64,000 nucleotides of DNA from G965197405 sp965197405 (GTDB lineage Bacteria > Chloroflexota > Dehalococcoidia > Lucifugimonadales > JAGWBF01). The notes under the pieces are model-generated. The model made no database searches, was not told the origin of the DNA, and saw only the letters and a program-made list of their open reading frames with translations. This document shows, piece by piece, positions 25,084-31,707 of this stretch. The first letter of the stretch is position 1, and every line of letters begins with the position of its first letter. The position numbers and the translations under genes are program-made. The stretch spans positions 1,302,001-1,366,000 of the forward strand of contig OZ240206.1 of NCBI GenBank assembly GCA_965197405.1, in the 5' to 3' direction.

Positions 25084-25941
25084 ATGCGGAGAAAAGGACC
25101 GTCAGTGAAAGGCAAGTTCGTATTGGTCTCGGGTAGCGCAGGTTACTCCTGCCCACAGGTTGAGTTGGGCACGGCCATCGATTTCCTTCGTAGCTTCACA
25201 CGTGAAGTGCTGATTGGTGGTGGGGGGCTCGTGGTCCTAGGCAATGACGAAGACTCCACTAAGGACGGTCAAGGCACCCCTCACATCTTCGACTGGGTTG
25301 TGTTGCGCGAAGTGGGAGAGTACGCGGAGACGACCACAAAGGCCCCTCGCCCGTATGCCTATGTCGTGATGTCTGATGAAGCTGTGGAAGAGAAGATAAG
25401 CGATGCCAACCTGCGGCTATTGAGGAATCTGGAACAGCGGTGTGTTGTGGAACTTCATCGCGTCCGACGTGAGAGGTTCACCGGCGGAGAGTATCGAAAG
25501 GCCCAGATTCAGAAGGCCGATGCCATGCTTGCGATAGGTGGCGGCAAGGGTACTTATGCGTCAGGGAGAGACATGACCGATGTAGGCAAACCGGTATTGC
25601 CGCTGGATCTTCGGCTAGGGGCTCTCAATACCGACGGTGAAGGGGCAATCGCTTTACATAGAGAGATGATGTCAAATCCCGCCCGCTTCTTCTTCAATAC
25701 ACACAGGGACCTGATGAACAAGATTGAACTGGTCAGCCTGAACAGAGGTATCAATGACGTGGGAGCTGTAGCCCGAGTGGCAGTCGAAATGATCAAAGGA
25801 GAGTTGAACGCCGCTCCACGGGCGACTTGGCGAGCGAGAGCGAGGAGTCGATTGATTGGGGCATGGCAGTTCACCAGAGCACTCCCTGTGGTATCAGCTG
25901 CCATCAAGATCATCGAGTCAATACTGCGGTTAGGGGGATGA
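25084..25941 (+). CDS. putative CBASS effector with SLOG-type nucleotide-binding fold
   Basis: 285 residues from ATG 25084; GTG 25105 behind AAAAGGACC is an alternative. The glycine-rich stretches FVLVSGSAGYS and EVLIGGGGLVVLGND open the protein. QKADAMLAIGGGKGTYASG near residue 145 resembles the SLOG (TIR/LOG-like) family, members of which hydrolyse or sense nucleotides and serve as effectors. The C-terminal 35 residues (RARSRLIGAWQF, ALPVVSAAIKIIESIL) are basic and amphipathic and might touch membrane. As the last gene of a CBASS operon it is the expected position for the effector. The fold call is moderate and the killing mechanism is unknown. Confidence 0.6.
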   Translation: MRRKGPSVKGKFVLVSGSAGYSCPQVELGTAIDFLRSFTREVLIGGGGLVVLGNDEDSTKDGQGTPHIFDWVVLREVGEYAETTTKAPRPYAYVVMSDEAVEEKISDANLRLLRNLEQRCVVELHRVRRERFTGGEYRKAQIQKADAMLAIGGGKGTYASGRDMTDVGKPVLPLDLRLGALNTDGEGAIALHREMMSNPARFFFNTHRDLMNKIELVSLNRGINDVGAVARVAVEMIKGELNAAPRATWRARARSRLIGAWQFTRALPVVSAAIKIIESILRLGG

Positions 25942-26102
25942 CCAGCAAATCATCGCGCCCTGTGGGTTTGGACCTATGCGAGAGGCGGAACATTTGGGCC
26001 GCTACGGTCCACAGCAACCATTGGCTTAGCCCAAAATGGCGTGGGGGCGCTAACTATATCAGAACCTCCCAGCGAAAAGTTCGCAGTACGGTACACTCTG
26101 GC

Positions 26103-26164
26103 CCACCAAACTGGATAAAATCAAGAACTTTCAGCATTTCCTTCACTTTGTTGCTGTAATCGGC
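26103..26164 (-). repeat. dispersed ~62-bp repeat, copy B
   Basis: Best partner of 4333-4394. On the minus strand it is the middle of an 81-codon frame (26054-26299). From its inner methionines that frame reads MMADYSNKVKEMLKVLDFIQ then FGG. The rest of 25942-26305 has no recognisable gene. Confidence 0.5.
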
Positions 26165-26305
26165 CATCATCCCTTCATTGTTCCGAGAGTCGCTGGGAAA
26201 CCAGCGGGCAGATTTCCGGGTAGAGTTTTCAGTCGCCATTTGGGTCGGCGTCCGACGATATTCAGCCCAAGTGGCACACTTTAACTCCGCCGCGTACAAT
26301 CAAGG

Positions 26306-26471
26306 ATCGAGACCGAGAGCGACCTGTTCGGCGAACAGAGCATCGTCTACGGCGGGGTAACGGCCCAGGTCAACTCCTCCTTCAAGACGCTGGTGGAGGC
26401 GGAATACCTGTAGGAAATCGCCTGCTTTGAGTGCCTGCAATAGTTGAATATGGTGATCGGCCTGATATACT
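26306..26471 (+). pseudogene. ilvC: relic of ketol-acid reductoisomerase (C-terminal segment)
   Basis: Reads IETESDLFGEQSIVYGGVTA then FKTLVEAEYL, which matches the strongly conserved E-T-E-S-D-L-F-G-E-Q ... G-G-V-T-A ... F-x-T-L-V-E-A-G-Y block of bacterial KARI. After a stop at 26411 the family pattern continues in degenerate form (ACFECLQ, stop, LNMVIGLIY; compare C-F-E-C-L-H-E-x-K-L-I-V-D-L-I-Y). No start and no N-terminal Rossmann domain are present, so this is a dead fragment. Confidence 0.75.
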
Positions 26472-26508
26472 AAACCAAAGCCAAGGCGGGATGTGCATTT
26501 GCCTGACA
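26470..26508 (-). repeat. 39-bp inverted repeat, left arm
   Basis: Reverse complement matches 28066-28104 at 37 of 39 positions (core TGTCAGGCAAATGCACATCC). The pair flanks the M24 peptidase gene. Confidence 0.8.
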
Positions 26509-26689
26509 CCGGGAAGCGGCAACTTGGTCTTCTAAACCGTCCGGCCACCTTCTTGACCGGTCGTTTCTTCCTGTCGCACCGACCATCAAAGGGTTACAAT
26601 AACCCCTCCAAGATCCAAGCCTGGGTCGTGGGGTGCGGGGAACCTCCACGATAGAGAACGGCTCAAGTCCACAACAGGAGGAGTTGATC

Positions 26690-27952
26690 GTGGCCAGTGA
26701 CATTAACGGAACTCCGGCTCCTATATTCGATCCTCAACGTTTAACCGCGGCGATGGAAGCCCGTGGCGTAGACGGCCTGGTGATTACCACGCCCCTGAAC
26801 GTGACATACCTTTCGGGGCACAACCCCACAGCGCCCAAAGCCGACGAGCCGCCGGGAGTCGCTGTGGTTATCTCGCGGCATGACTTGCAACACCCCATCC
26901 TGATTGGGCCTGACATATTTGTATCGGCCTTCCTGTATGAGCCCATATGGATCGAAGACATCCGTGCCCACCGAAGCGTCCTCCTTCCGGTGGGCGCATC
27001 CACCGACCGGTCTGAGTTTTTCCGGTTTATGCCGGCCTCTCGGCAGGACTCCGGCTGGGTAAAGAACGCCGGTGACCGGTTTGCTGGTGGCTTTACCGAG
27101 GCGATCCGTGATGCTGTGCAGGACTTGGGCCTCACCCACGGACGCATCGGCTACGATGACCTGAGAGTGGGCGCTAAGGTGGCCCGCTCCCTGGCGGACA
27201 TTGTCGACGCATACAACTTGATGATGTTCGTTCGGGAGAAGAAGAGCGCCCAGGAAATCGAATGGCTGCGGGAAGCCACCCGAGTGAACCAGGTTGCCAT
27301 AGAACGGACGGTACAGTCATGGAGCCGAGGTAAGCTCTGGAAGGAGATGGTGAATACCTATCATGCAGAGATCACCGCGCTGGGCGGATGGGTCTACGAC
27401 CCAGGCGGAGTCTTTTTCGCCAACCCGCTGGATGGCGACCCCGCCGTGCGACTGCGCGTAGACTCCGAGGACTTCGTGGTCCAGCCAGGCACCAACATCA
27501 TGTTTGACTGCCATGGGACCAAGGACCAGTACTGCTGGGACGGCGGCAAGACCTGGGTCGTGGAGGACTACGGCTCGGACATGGCCCGCCGCATCGGTCG
27601 GGCTACCGCCGAAGCGATGAACGAGATTCACGATGCAATGCGCCCCGGAGTCCGGATCGGCGACCTGCAAGAAAAGAGCCGACGAACGTTTCAACGGTTG
27701 GGAGTGCCGCAACACGACTCCGTGCTCACCTACTTCCATGGCCTGGGGCTAAGTCATGCGGATGTGCTGGCATTGGTAGAGGACGGGGCCGATCCCAACT
27801 GGATGTTGGAAGAGGACATGGTGATAGCTGCTCACCTTCTGTGTCCGGGCGATGAGAAAGAACGCTGCTGGATCGAGGAAGTGTTTTTGGTCAAAGAGGG
27901 AGGATCGGAGCCCTTGTTCACCTGGGGAAACGACCCGTTGACCAACGGCTAA
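26690..27952 (+). CDS. M24-family metallopeptidase (Xaa-Pro aminopeptidase-like)
   Basis: 420 residues from GTG 26690, which follows CAGGAGGAG by 7 bp; the frame is open to 26633 but the ribosome-binding site decides for GTG. The N-terminal creatinase-like domain covers residues about 10-175 (TPLNVTYLSGHNPTAP). The pita-bread catalytic domain follows from about 185. Its metal ligands are seen as Asp in NIMFDCHG and WDGGKTW, His in YFHGLGLSHAD near 350, and Glu in MLEEDMVIAAHL and the final CWIEEVFLV. It probably removes N-terminal residues before proline or acts on related peptides in the cytoplasm. It stands alone between the two arms of a 39-bp inverted repeat. Confidence 0.85.
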   Translation: MASDINGTPAPIFDPQRLTAAMEARGVDGLVITTPLNVTYLSGHNPTAPKADEPPGVAVVISRHDLQHPILIGPDIFVSAFLYEPIWIEDIRAHRSVLLPVGASTDRSEFFRFMPASRQDSGWVKNAGDRFAGGFTEAIRDAVQDLGLTHGRIGYDDLRVGAKVARSLADIVDAYNLMMFVREKKSAQEIEWLREATRVNQVAIERTVQSWSRGKLWKEMVNTYHAEITALGGWVYDPGGVFFANPLDGDPAVRLRVDSEDFVVQPGTNIMFDCHGTKDQYCWDGGKTWVVEDYGSDMARRIGRATAEAMNEIHDAMRPGVRIGDLQEKSRRTFQRLGVPQHDSVLTYFHGLGLSHADVLALVEDGADPNWMLEEDMVIAAHLLCPGDEKERCWIEEVFLVKEGGSEPLFTWGNDPLTNG

Positions 27953-28065
27953 CGGAGGGGTCCGTCTTCAGTACCCGCGCTGCTCTGGCCGAGCGGCTAG
28001 TTGGCCAGACAGTCCTGCAATCAAGGGCCGATGCACTCCTGCGAGATCTCACGCCCGTTTCCCTG

Positions 28066-28104
28066 TGTCAGGCAAATGCACATCCCACCTTGGCTTCGGT
28101 TTAG
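28066..28104 (+). repeat. 39-bp inverted repeat, right arm
   Basis: Partner of 26470-26508. The surrounding interval 27953-28378 shows no gene I can support. Confidence 0.8.
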
Positions 28105-28378
28105 GTCGCCACAACTATGTGCGCTTCCCTGCCAGCAACACCGCCGGGTTCGGTTCCCTCTGTAGTCGCGACCGCATCGCCAACGAACGCATCTGCGAGG
28201 ATATGAATGCCGTGCTGAATGCATTCAGGGCAGTGCCCGCGAGTGGACCACCGAGAGAGACGACGGCCACCCACCGACGTCCCCATGCGTGAGGCGGCCT
28301 AGATGCCTCCCATCAATGGCATCGGCAAGGAACGCAGCGCTACAATACCGTGGACCGATACGAAGTAAAGGGGGAATC

Positions 28379-28744
28379 GTGCCGTCAAAAGAGCTCGACA
28401 ACTGGATTGAAGCCCAATTGCGGTCGTTGCAGCCGGACTGGGGCTCGAAGGAATACGACGGCGAGCGCAAGATGCTCCACGAGACCCTGTACGAGGGCGA
28501 GAATATCGAGCGTCTTTGGGGCGGCGGCTGGTCGGAACACGGACGGGTCCTGATCGTCGCCACCAGCCGCCGGGTCGTCCTTCTGAACCGGGGGCGGTTC
28601 AGCAAGAACGCGGAATCTATTGCCTACTGGAGCATTACTTCGGTGAGGGAGACGGGACCTGGCAAAGTGAAAATCACGATGCACCGGGATACCTGTGAGA
28701 TGCGTCTTCCTACAGGCGTCGCCACTGCCTTCGCCGGGCTTTGA
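28379..28744 (+). pseudogene. PH-like (YokE type) domain protein, N-terminal module, cut by a transposon
   Basis: Starts at GTG 28379, 4 bp after GGGGGAA. It encodes one PH-like module: LDNWIEAQLRSLQPDWGSKE, ERKMLHETLYEGENIERLWG, VLIVATSRRVVLLNRG, IAYWSITSVRETG. The same pattern repeats in the modules at 33554-35352. The frame ends two codons after the transposon target site (AFAG then L-stop). Removing the transposon joins ATAFAG to FLRDRMLTG in frame at 33563. These PH-like domains may bind lipids or peptides; the role of this protein is unknown. Confidence 0.72.
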
Positions 28745-28812
28745 GTCACAATCTCGCTCTGATTCAAAACCCGGCGCATGATTCAAAAGTCGGGCTTCAG
28801 TATCCAATACGC

Positions 28813-28846
28813 AATGCCGCGTCCTGTTCTCTCAGGACGCGGCATT
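28813..28846. terminator. strong intergenic hairpin
   Basis: AATGCCGCGTCCTG pairs perfectly with CAGGACGCGGCATT around a 6-nt loop, just inside the left end of the transposon. It would shield the cargo from transcription of the interrupted gene. Confidence 0.6.
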
Positions 28847-28894
28847 TGACGTGGGAGTTTCCCGTGTGCCCTACTGTTCAGTAGGAGGTGTATT

Positions 28895-29077
28895 ATGACT
28901 TTCGAAGAATTATATAGGTTCATTGAGCCGATTGGCGAGACCGTAGACGACATCAAGGAAAGCAAGAACTTCCGCTCTATGGTCAGGGGAAAGTCTAGCA
29001 CGGGCTCGCTCTTTGAGCATTTCCAAGTCTTGCCCGAAAGCGTCTGCACCTGCTGTCCGATTCACAAGCCATCCTAA
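28895..29077 (+). CDS. small ORF with strong ribosome-binding site, unknown
   Basis: 60 codons from ATG 28895 with AGGAGGT ideally placed 5 bp upstream, preceded by the palindrome CCTACTGTTCAGTAGG. Starts MTFEELYRFIEPIGETVDD; ends with a Cys pair (CTCCP). No family recognised. It lies antisense within the minus-strand frame 28910-29221, so at most one of the two may be a real protein, or they interfere with each other. Confidence 0.4.
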   Translation: MTFEELYRFIEPIGETVDDIKESKNFRSMVRGKSSTGSLFEHFQVLPESVCTCCPIHKPS

Positions 29078-29221
29078 TACTATCATACAACCACCTATAG
29101 AATTGGTTGTGATAGGCGTATGGCTATTTAGCACATCTTCTTCCATATCATTGAACCCGTCGGCGCTGTACCCCATCGCCTTGTAGTGCTCTATCGTCTT
29201 GGCAAAATCCTCTTTGTTCAC
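28910..29221 (-). CDS. hypothetical protein of the transposon
   Basis: 103 codons from GTG 29221 (MNKEDFAKTIEHYKAMGYSA in translation) behind GGAGACC. It is mixed hydrophilic and helical, with a short hydrophobic stretch (GGCMIVLGWLV), and ends AEVLAFLDVVYGLANRL. No family recognised. The sequence looks protein-like, but it overlaps an opposite small ORF with a better ribosome-binding site. Upstream of its start is the hairpin CTGGTGAGGACTCACCAG, which shares the motif found in the lipoprotein leader at 31107-31240. Confidence 0.45.
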   Translation of the reverse strand: MNKEDFAKTIEHYKAMGYSADGFNDMEEDVLNSHTPITTNSIGGCMIVLGWLVNRTAGADAFGQDLEMLKERARARLSPDHRAEVLAFLDVVYGLANRLNEPI

Positions 29222-29240
29222 GCTGGTCTCCTAGCATAAA

Positions 29241-29263
29241 TTGACTGGTGAGTCCTCACCAGG
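29241..29263 (-). promoter_or_regulatory. TGACTGGTGAGTC motif within a hairpin upstream of 28910-29221
   Basis: Contains the same 13-mer as the two arms in the lipoprotein leader (31107-31240), here folded on itself as CTGGTGAG-GA-CTCACCAG. Shared presence before two minus-strand starts in the same transposon suggests a common regulator or RNA element. Confidence 0.4.
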
Positions 29264-29351
29264 ATACCACGAGATACGGTCAAACACAATAGATTCGATT
29301 GATTCTGCGTATATTCCGCTTGACTACCTCGTATGTGAGCAGGGCAATAAT

Positions 29352-29380
29352 AAAGGGGACGGATGAACTCCGTCCCCTTT
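29352..29380. terminator. perfect 12-bp hairpin before the first tRNA
   Basis: AAAGGGGACGGA (29352-29363) pairs with TCCGTCCCCTTT (29369-29380), loop TGAAC. It lies 11 bp before the tRNA. It could be a bidirectional terminator. Confidence 0.55.
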
Positions 29381-29391
29381 ACTTAACTAGC

Positions 29392-29480
29392 GGGGGAGTG
29401 CCAGAGCGGTTTATTGGGCCTGCCTGAAAAGTAGGTGGCGTGTACACGCACGTCCACGGGTTCAAATCCCGTCTCCCCCG
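29392..29480 (+). tRNA. class II tRNA, Ser-like body with anticodon GAA
   Basis: Acceptor GGGGGAG/CTCCCCC (29392-29398 with 29473-29479), D-stem CCA/TGG, anticodon stem CCTGC/GTAGG with loop CTGAAAA (anticodon GAA at 29426-29428), long variable arm with stem GCGTG/CACGC, T-arm ACGGG-TTCAAAT-CCCGT, discriminator G29480. The CCA end is not encoded. The long variable arm and G73 are serine-tRNA features, and the anticodon loop is one base from the serine GGA loop CTGGAAA. GAA would read phenylalanine codons. All stems are intact, so decay is not obvious. Confidence 0.8.
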
Positions 29481-29567
29481 CCGCAACGCTACGCCTTGCA
29501 GCGCTTGCATCTTATGGGTACGGAAAAGGCTTTGTCAATGGGCAGCTCACCTCAAAAAGCTGGATTC

Positions 29568-30725
29568 CTAGGTTTCATCCTCCGGTTCTATCCCGTCAGT
29601 TATATCCGTGGCTTGTTCCCGCAACGCCTCTAGTTCCAACTCCTGAGTCCTTATGTCCTGGCGCAGGGTCTCCAGACGATTCTCCAGGTCGGCCTGGTAA
29701 TCGGCTATCTGGGACATGAGTTCCGTATTGAAGTCGAGATATGCCTGTATCCTTTCTTCCGTCTCGGTCGTCTCTACGTCAAACTCTTGCGCCAATACAT
29801 CCGTCCTTGTCAGGTACTCACCTGTGATTCTGGCGCGGTCCTCTTGGCCTGAGAGACGTATCCTTACAACCTCCTGCAATACCAGGGCCAATGCTTCTTC
29901 GTGTGCTATCTCGTCCACAAGGGCCTGGGTCCGTATCAATTCCTCACTGGCCGCTCGCTCTCTGGTCTGGATAACGGCCACCATCTCCTCCGCGGCCATT
30001 CGTGCCTGTGCCTCGGCCAGCTCTATAGCTTCTTGTTCCGCTAGTCGGGCAGCCTCTAGCTCGGCCTGTAGTCGGGCAGCCTCCGCCCGTTCTTGTGCTT
30101 CTAGCTCTATCAAGTATTCCCTGTGCTCCTGTTCGTTCTGTACCTGCACCAGACAGGAGTTGACCAGGTCCAACGTACCTACTGTGGATGGCATAGTGAA
30201 TATAGTGGATTCAACGTACTGACGACGCTCGTAATCACGGCCCAGGTTAGTATCTAAGACCAGTCTAAGGGACATTGATGGGTATGAAGGGAGATTCGAT
30301 TCGCCGTCTACTCGGGATGAGAGGTCCCATTTTCTGCCCAAGAGCACCATGTATCCAGGCTCGATGTACCAGTCATAGTGAGGCTGGTTCCATTGCCCAT
30401 AGCCATCTATGGTGAACCCTATATGACGGAGTTTGGTGTCTCTCATGTCAACCAAATTAGCGTCTAACGGCAGGAGGCCAGGTATCTTGACCTCTATGGC
30501 CTCGTAGCAGTAGGGGTAACTCATATGGACCACATACTCCACTGCCTCTACCTCGGAGGGGAACACATACCGACATGGCGTAGTGCGATTGCCAGGGACT
30601 ACCCGGTCCTCGTCGGCGCAGGCGTCGGGCGGAGTCCAATGCTGCCCGCCATGTTCGTCGGCCTGCGCTATGGTGGATATAACCACCGCCAGGATAAGGG
30701 CCAATAGTACCAACAAATACTTCAT
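29568..30725 (-). CDS. secreted coiled-coil protein of the transposon
   Basis: 385 residues from ATG 30725 with GGAGG 9 bp upstream, inside the end of the lipoprotein gene. A signal peptide is evident (MKYLLVLLALILAVVISTIA then QADEH). Residues about 20-185 form a globular part with four Cys; about 190-375 is an Ala/Glu/Arg-rich, almost unbroken heptad coiled coil (EAARLAEQEAIELAEAQAR). No enzyme motif is seen. It is the second gene of a two-gene leftward operon with the lipoprotein, so both products are expected outside the cytoplasm. Function unknown; a surface or exclusion role for the mobile element is only a guess. Confidence 0.65.
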   Translation of the reverse strand: MKYLLVLLALILAVVISTIAQADEHGGQHWTPPDACADEDRVVPGNRTTPCRYVFPSEVEAVEYVVHMSYPYCYEAIEVKIPGLLPLDANLVDMRDTKLRHIGFTIDGYGQWNQPHYDWYIEPGYMVLLGRKWDLSSRVDGESNLPSYPSMSLRLVLDTNLGRDYERRQYVESTIFTMPSTVGTLDLVNSCLVQVQNEQEHREYLIELEAQERAEAARLQAELEAARLAEQEAIELAEAQARMAAEEMVAVIQTRERAASEELIRTQALVDEIAHEEALALVLQEVVRIRLSGQEDRARITGEYLTRTDVLAQEFDVETTETEERIQAYLDFNTELMSQIADYQADLENRLETLRQDIRTQELELEALREQATDITDGIEPEDET

Positions 30726-30728
30726 GTC

Positions 30729-31073
30729 CTACCTCCCAAAATATGTGTTCAGGCACTCCACCAGGTCCGCCGTCATATCGGGTGGCCCGTTCTCCAACCA
30801 ATACTCCGGCGTGTTGCCTGCACATGAAATGAGCGCATCTACCCCGTGAGTAACGTCTATCGGGAGGGGTACAGTAGTGGGTCTAGCTGGGGGCGTCGTG
30901 GTCGGGGAAGTGGTGGGCGGAGTCGCTGGGGTGGTTGCGGGGTTCAAAGAGACGTTGAGTGTATCCGAGACGATAGGTTCAGTCGGAGGAGGTAGGCCCG
31001 TTGGTGCGGGGGATACCTGGGTAGTGCAAGCCAGGAGCATCAAGGCCAGGAGCAGAATAGTTATCTTGTCCAT
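30729..31073 (-). CDS. small lipoprotein of the transposon
   Basis: 114 residues from ATG 31073 with AAGGAGG upstream. Signal peptide with lipobox LMLLAC (Cys near residue 13), then a Pro/Thr-rich spacer (about residues 18-70) and a small folded end with two Cys (ISCAGNTPEYW, LVECLNTYF). No family recognised. The next gene starts 3 bp after its stop. Its ribosome-binding site lies in one arm of an inverted repeat within a structured leader, so regulation at translation is likely. Confidence 0.6.
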   Translation of the reverse strand: MDKITILLLALMLLACTTQVSPAPTGLPPPTEPIVSDTLNVSLNPATTPATPPTTSPTTTPPARPTTVPLPIDVTHGVDALISCAGNTPEYWLENGPPDMTADLVECLNTYFGR

Positions 31074-31240
31074 AACGCGGGAGCCTCCTTGCAGCAAGGA
31101 CTCGGAGACTCACCAGTCACCTAATCCAGCGCGGACTGCAAGGAGGCATGGGCAACTATGGGGGATAATTACCGTATCGACCCTTGCAGTATCCGCGCAT
31201 AGCCTCTGGACCTCCCCGTAGGGATAGTGACTGGTGAGTC
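31074..31240 (-). promoter_or_regulatory. structured mRNA leader with RBS-sequestering alternatives
   Basis: In transcript order: arm A (31240-31227), short arm C CTGCAAGG (31189-31182), arm B GCCTCCTTGCAG (31147-31136), arm A' (31120-31107), arm B' CTGCAAGGAGGC (31094-31083). A pairs with A' over 14 bp and B pairs with B' over 12 bp; B' contains the ribosome-binding site. C can instead pair with B over 8 bp, which would free the site. The A-A' and B-B' helices cross, giving a pseudoknot or mutually exclusive folds. Confidence 0.55.
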
Positions 31241-31246
31241 GCGTTT

Positions 31247-31276
31247 ATCGTATCTTATGGAGTCAGTGGGAGTCAA
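31247..31276 (-). promoter_or_regulatory. sigma70-like promoter of the lipoprotein operon
   Basis: TTGACT (31276-31271), 18-bp spacer, TACGAT (31252-31247) on the minus strand. The expected start, about 7 bp on, falls at 31240, exactly where arm A of the leader begins. Confidence 0.6.
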
Positions 31277-31392
31277 GGGCTTGACTTTTTCAGACTACAG
31301 TTAATCTACCAACACCAAACTAATTGTAGTCTGGAAACTAATAAGCTCAGGATTGGACAGGATGAACTCGGGATGATATATATAAAAGGGAA

Positions 31393-31420
31393 GAGGACCG
31401 ATGATGGAACATCGGTCCTC
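31393..31420. terminator. perfect 10-bp hairpin before the second tRNA
   Basis: GAGGACCGAT (31393-31402) pairs with ATCGGTCCTC (31411-31420), 9 bp before the tRNA. It mirrors the hairpin before the first tRNA. Confidence 0.5.
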
Positions 31421-31429
31421 TAAAAGGAT

Positions 31430-31505
31430 GGCCCTGTAGTTCAGCAGATAGAACAGCGGCCTACCAAGCCGCAAGTCACGGGTGCAAATCCCGTCAGGGC
31501 CACCA
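31430..31505 (+). tRNA. tRNA with anticodon ACC, CCA end encoded
   Basis: 76 nt. Acceptor GGCCCTG/CAGGGCC, D-stem GTTC/GAAC, anticodon stem GCGGC/GCCGC with loop CTACCAA (anticodon ACC at 31463-31465), T-arm ACGGG-TGCAAAT-CCCGT, discriminator A31502, then CCA 31503-31505. ACC would read the glycine codon GGU, but bacterial glycine tRNAs use GCC, TCC or CCC and carry U73. The loop is one base from the arginine ACG loop CTACGAA. The D-loop is short and lacks the usual GG pair. Identity is uncertain. Confidence 0.75.
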
Positions 31506-31606
31506 AACAACCCCGCTGACGGCCAGCTAATCACTCTAAGTCGTCAGCATTGAGGCCAAGATGAGGGGAAATCAAGATATACGGCGAATTAGTGACGCCA
31601 TACGGC

Positions 31607-31635
31607 TTGAAATCCAACAATCCTTGTGCTATGAT
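31607..31635 (+). promoter_or_regulatory. sigma70-like promoter of the transposase
   Basis: TTGAAA (31607-31612), 17-bp spacer, TATGAT (31630-31635). It lies upstream of the transposase start at 31708 and argues against the longer frame from 31561. A GGAGGCG/CGCCGCCTCC inverted repeat between promoter and start may limit expression. Confidence 0.6.
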
Positions 31636-31707
31636 GTTAATATAACGGAGGCGATAGACGCTGTAACGTCGCCGCCTCCTAATCAAAGAGGAGGTCATCT
31701 CTCCGCT

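Noticed and set aside
28101..28286. Minus-strand frame between the M24 peptidase and the PH gene
   Set aside because: Some protein-like runs, but no start signal, no family and no conservation evidence.
30877..31221. Plus-strand frame opposite the lipoprotein
   Set aside because: Antisense of the Pro/Thr-rich spacer; low complexity and inside the leader structure.
31561..31707. N-terminal extension of the transposon's transposase
   Set aside because: The stretch contains a good promoter and an RBS-proximal inverted repeat; GAGGAGG points to the ATG at 31708.
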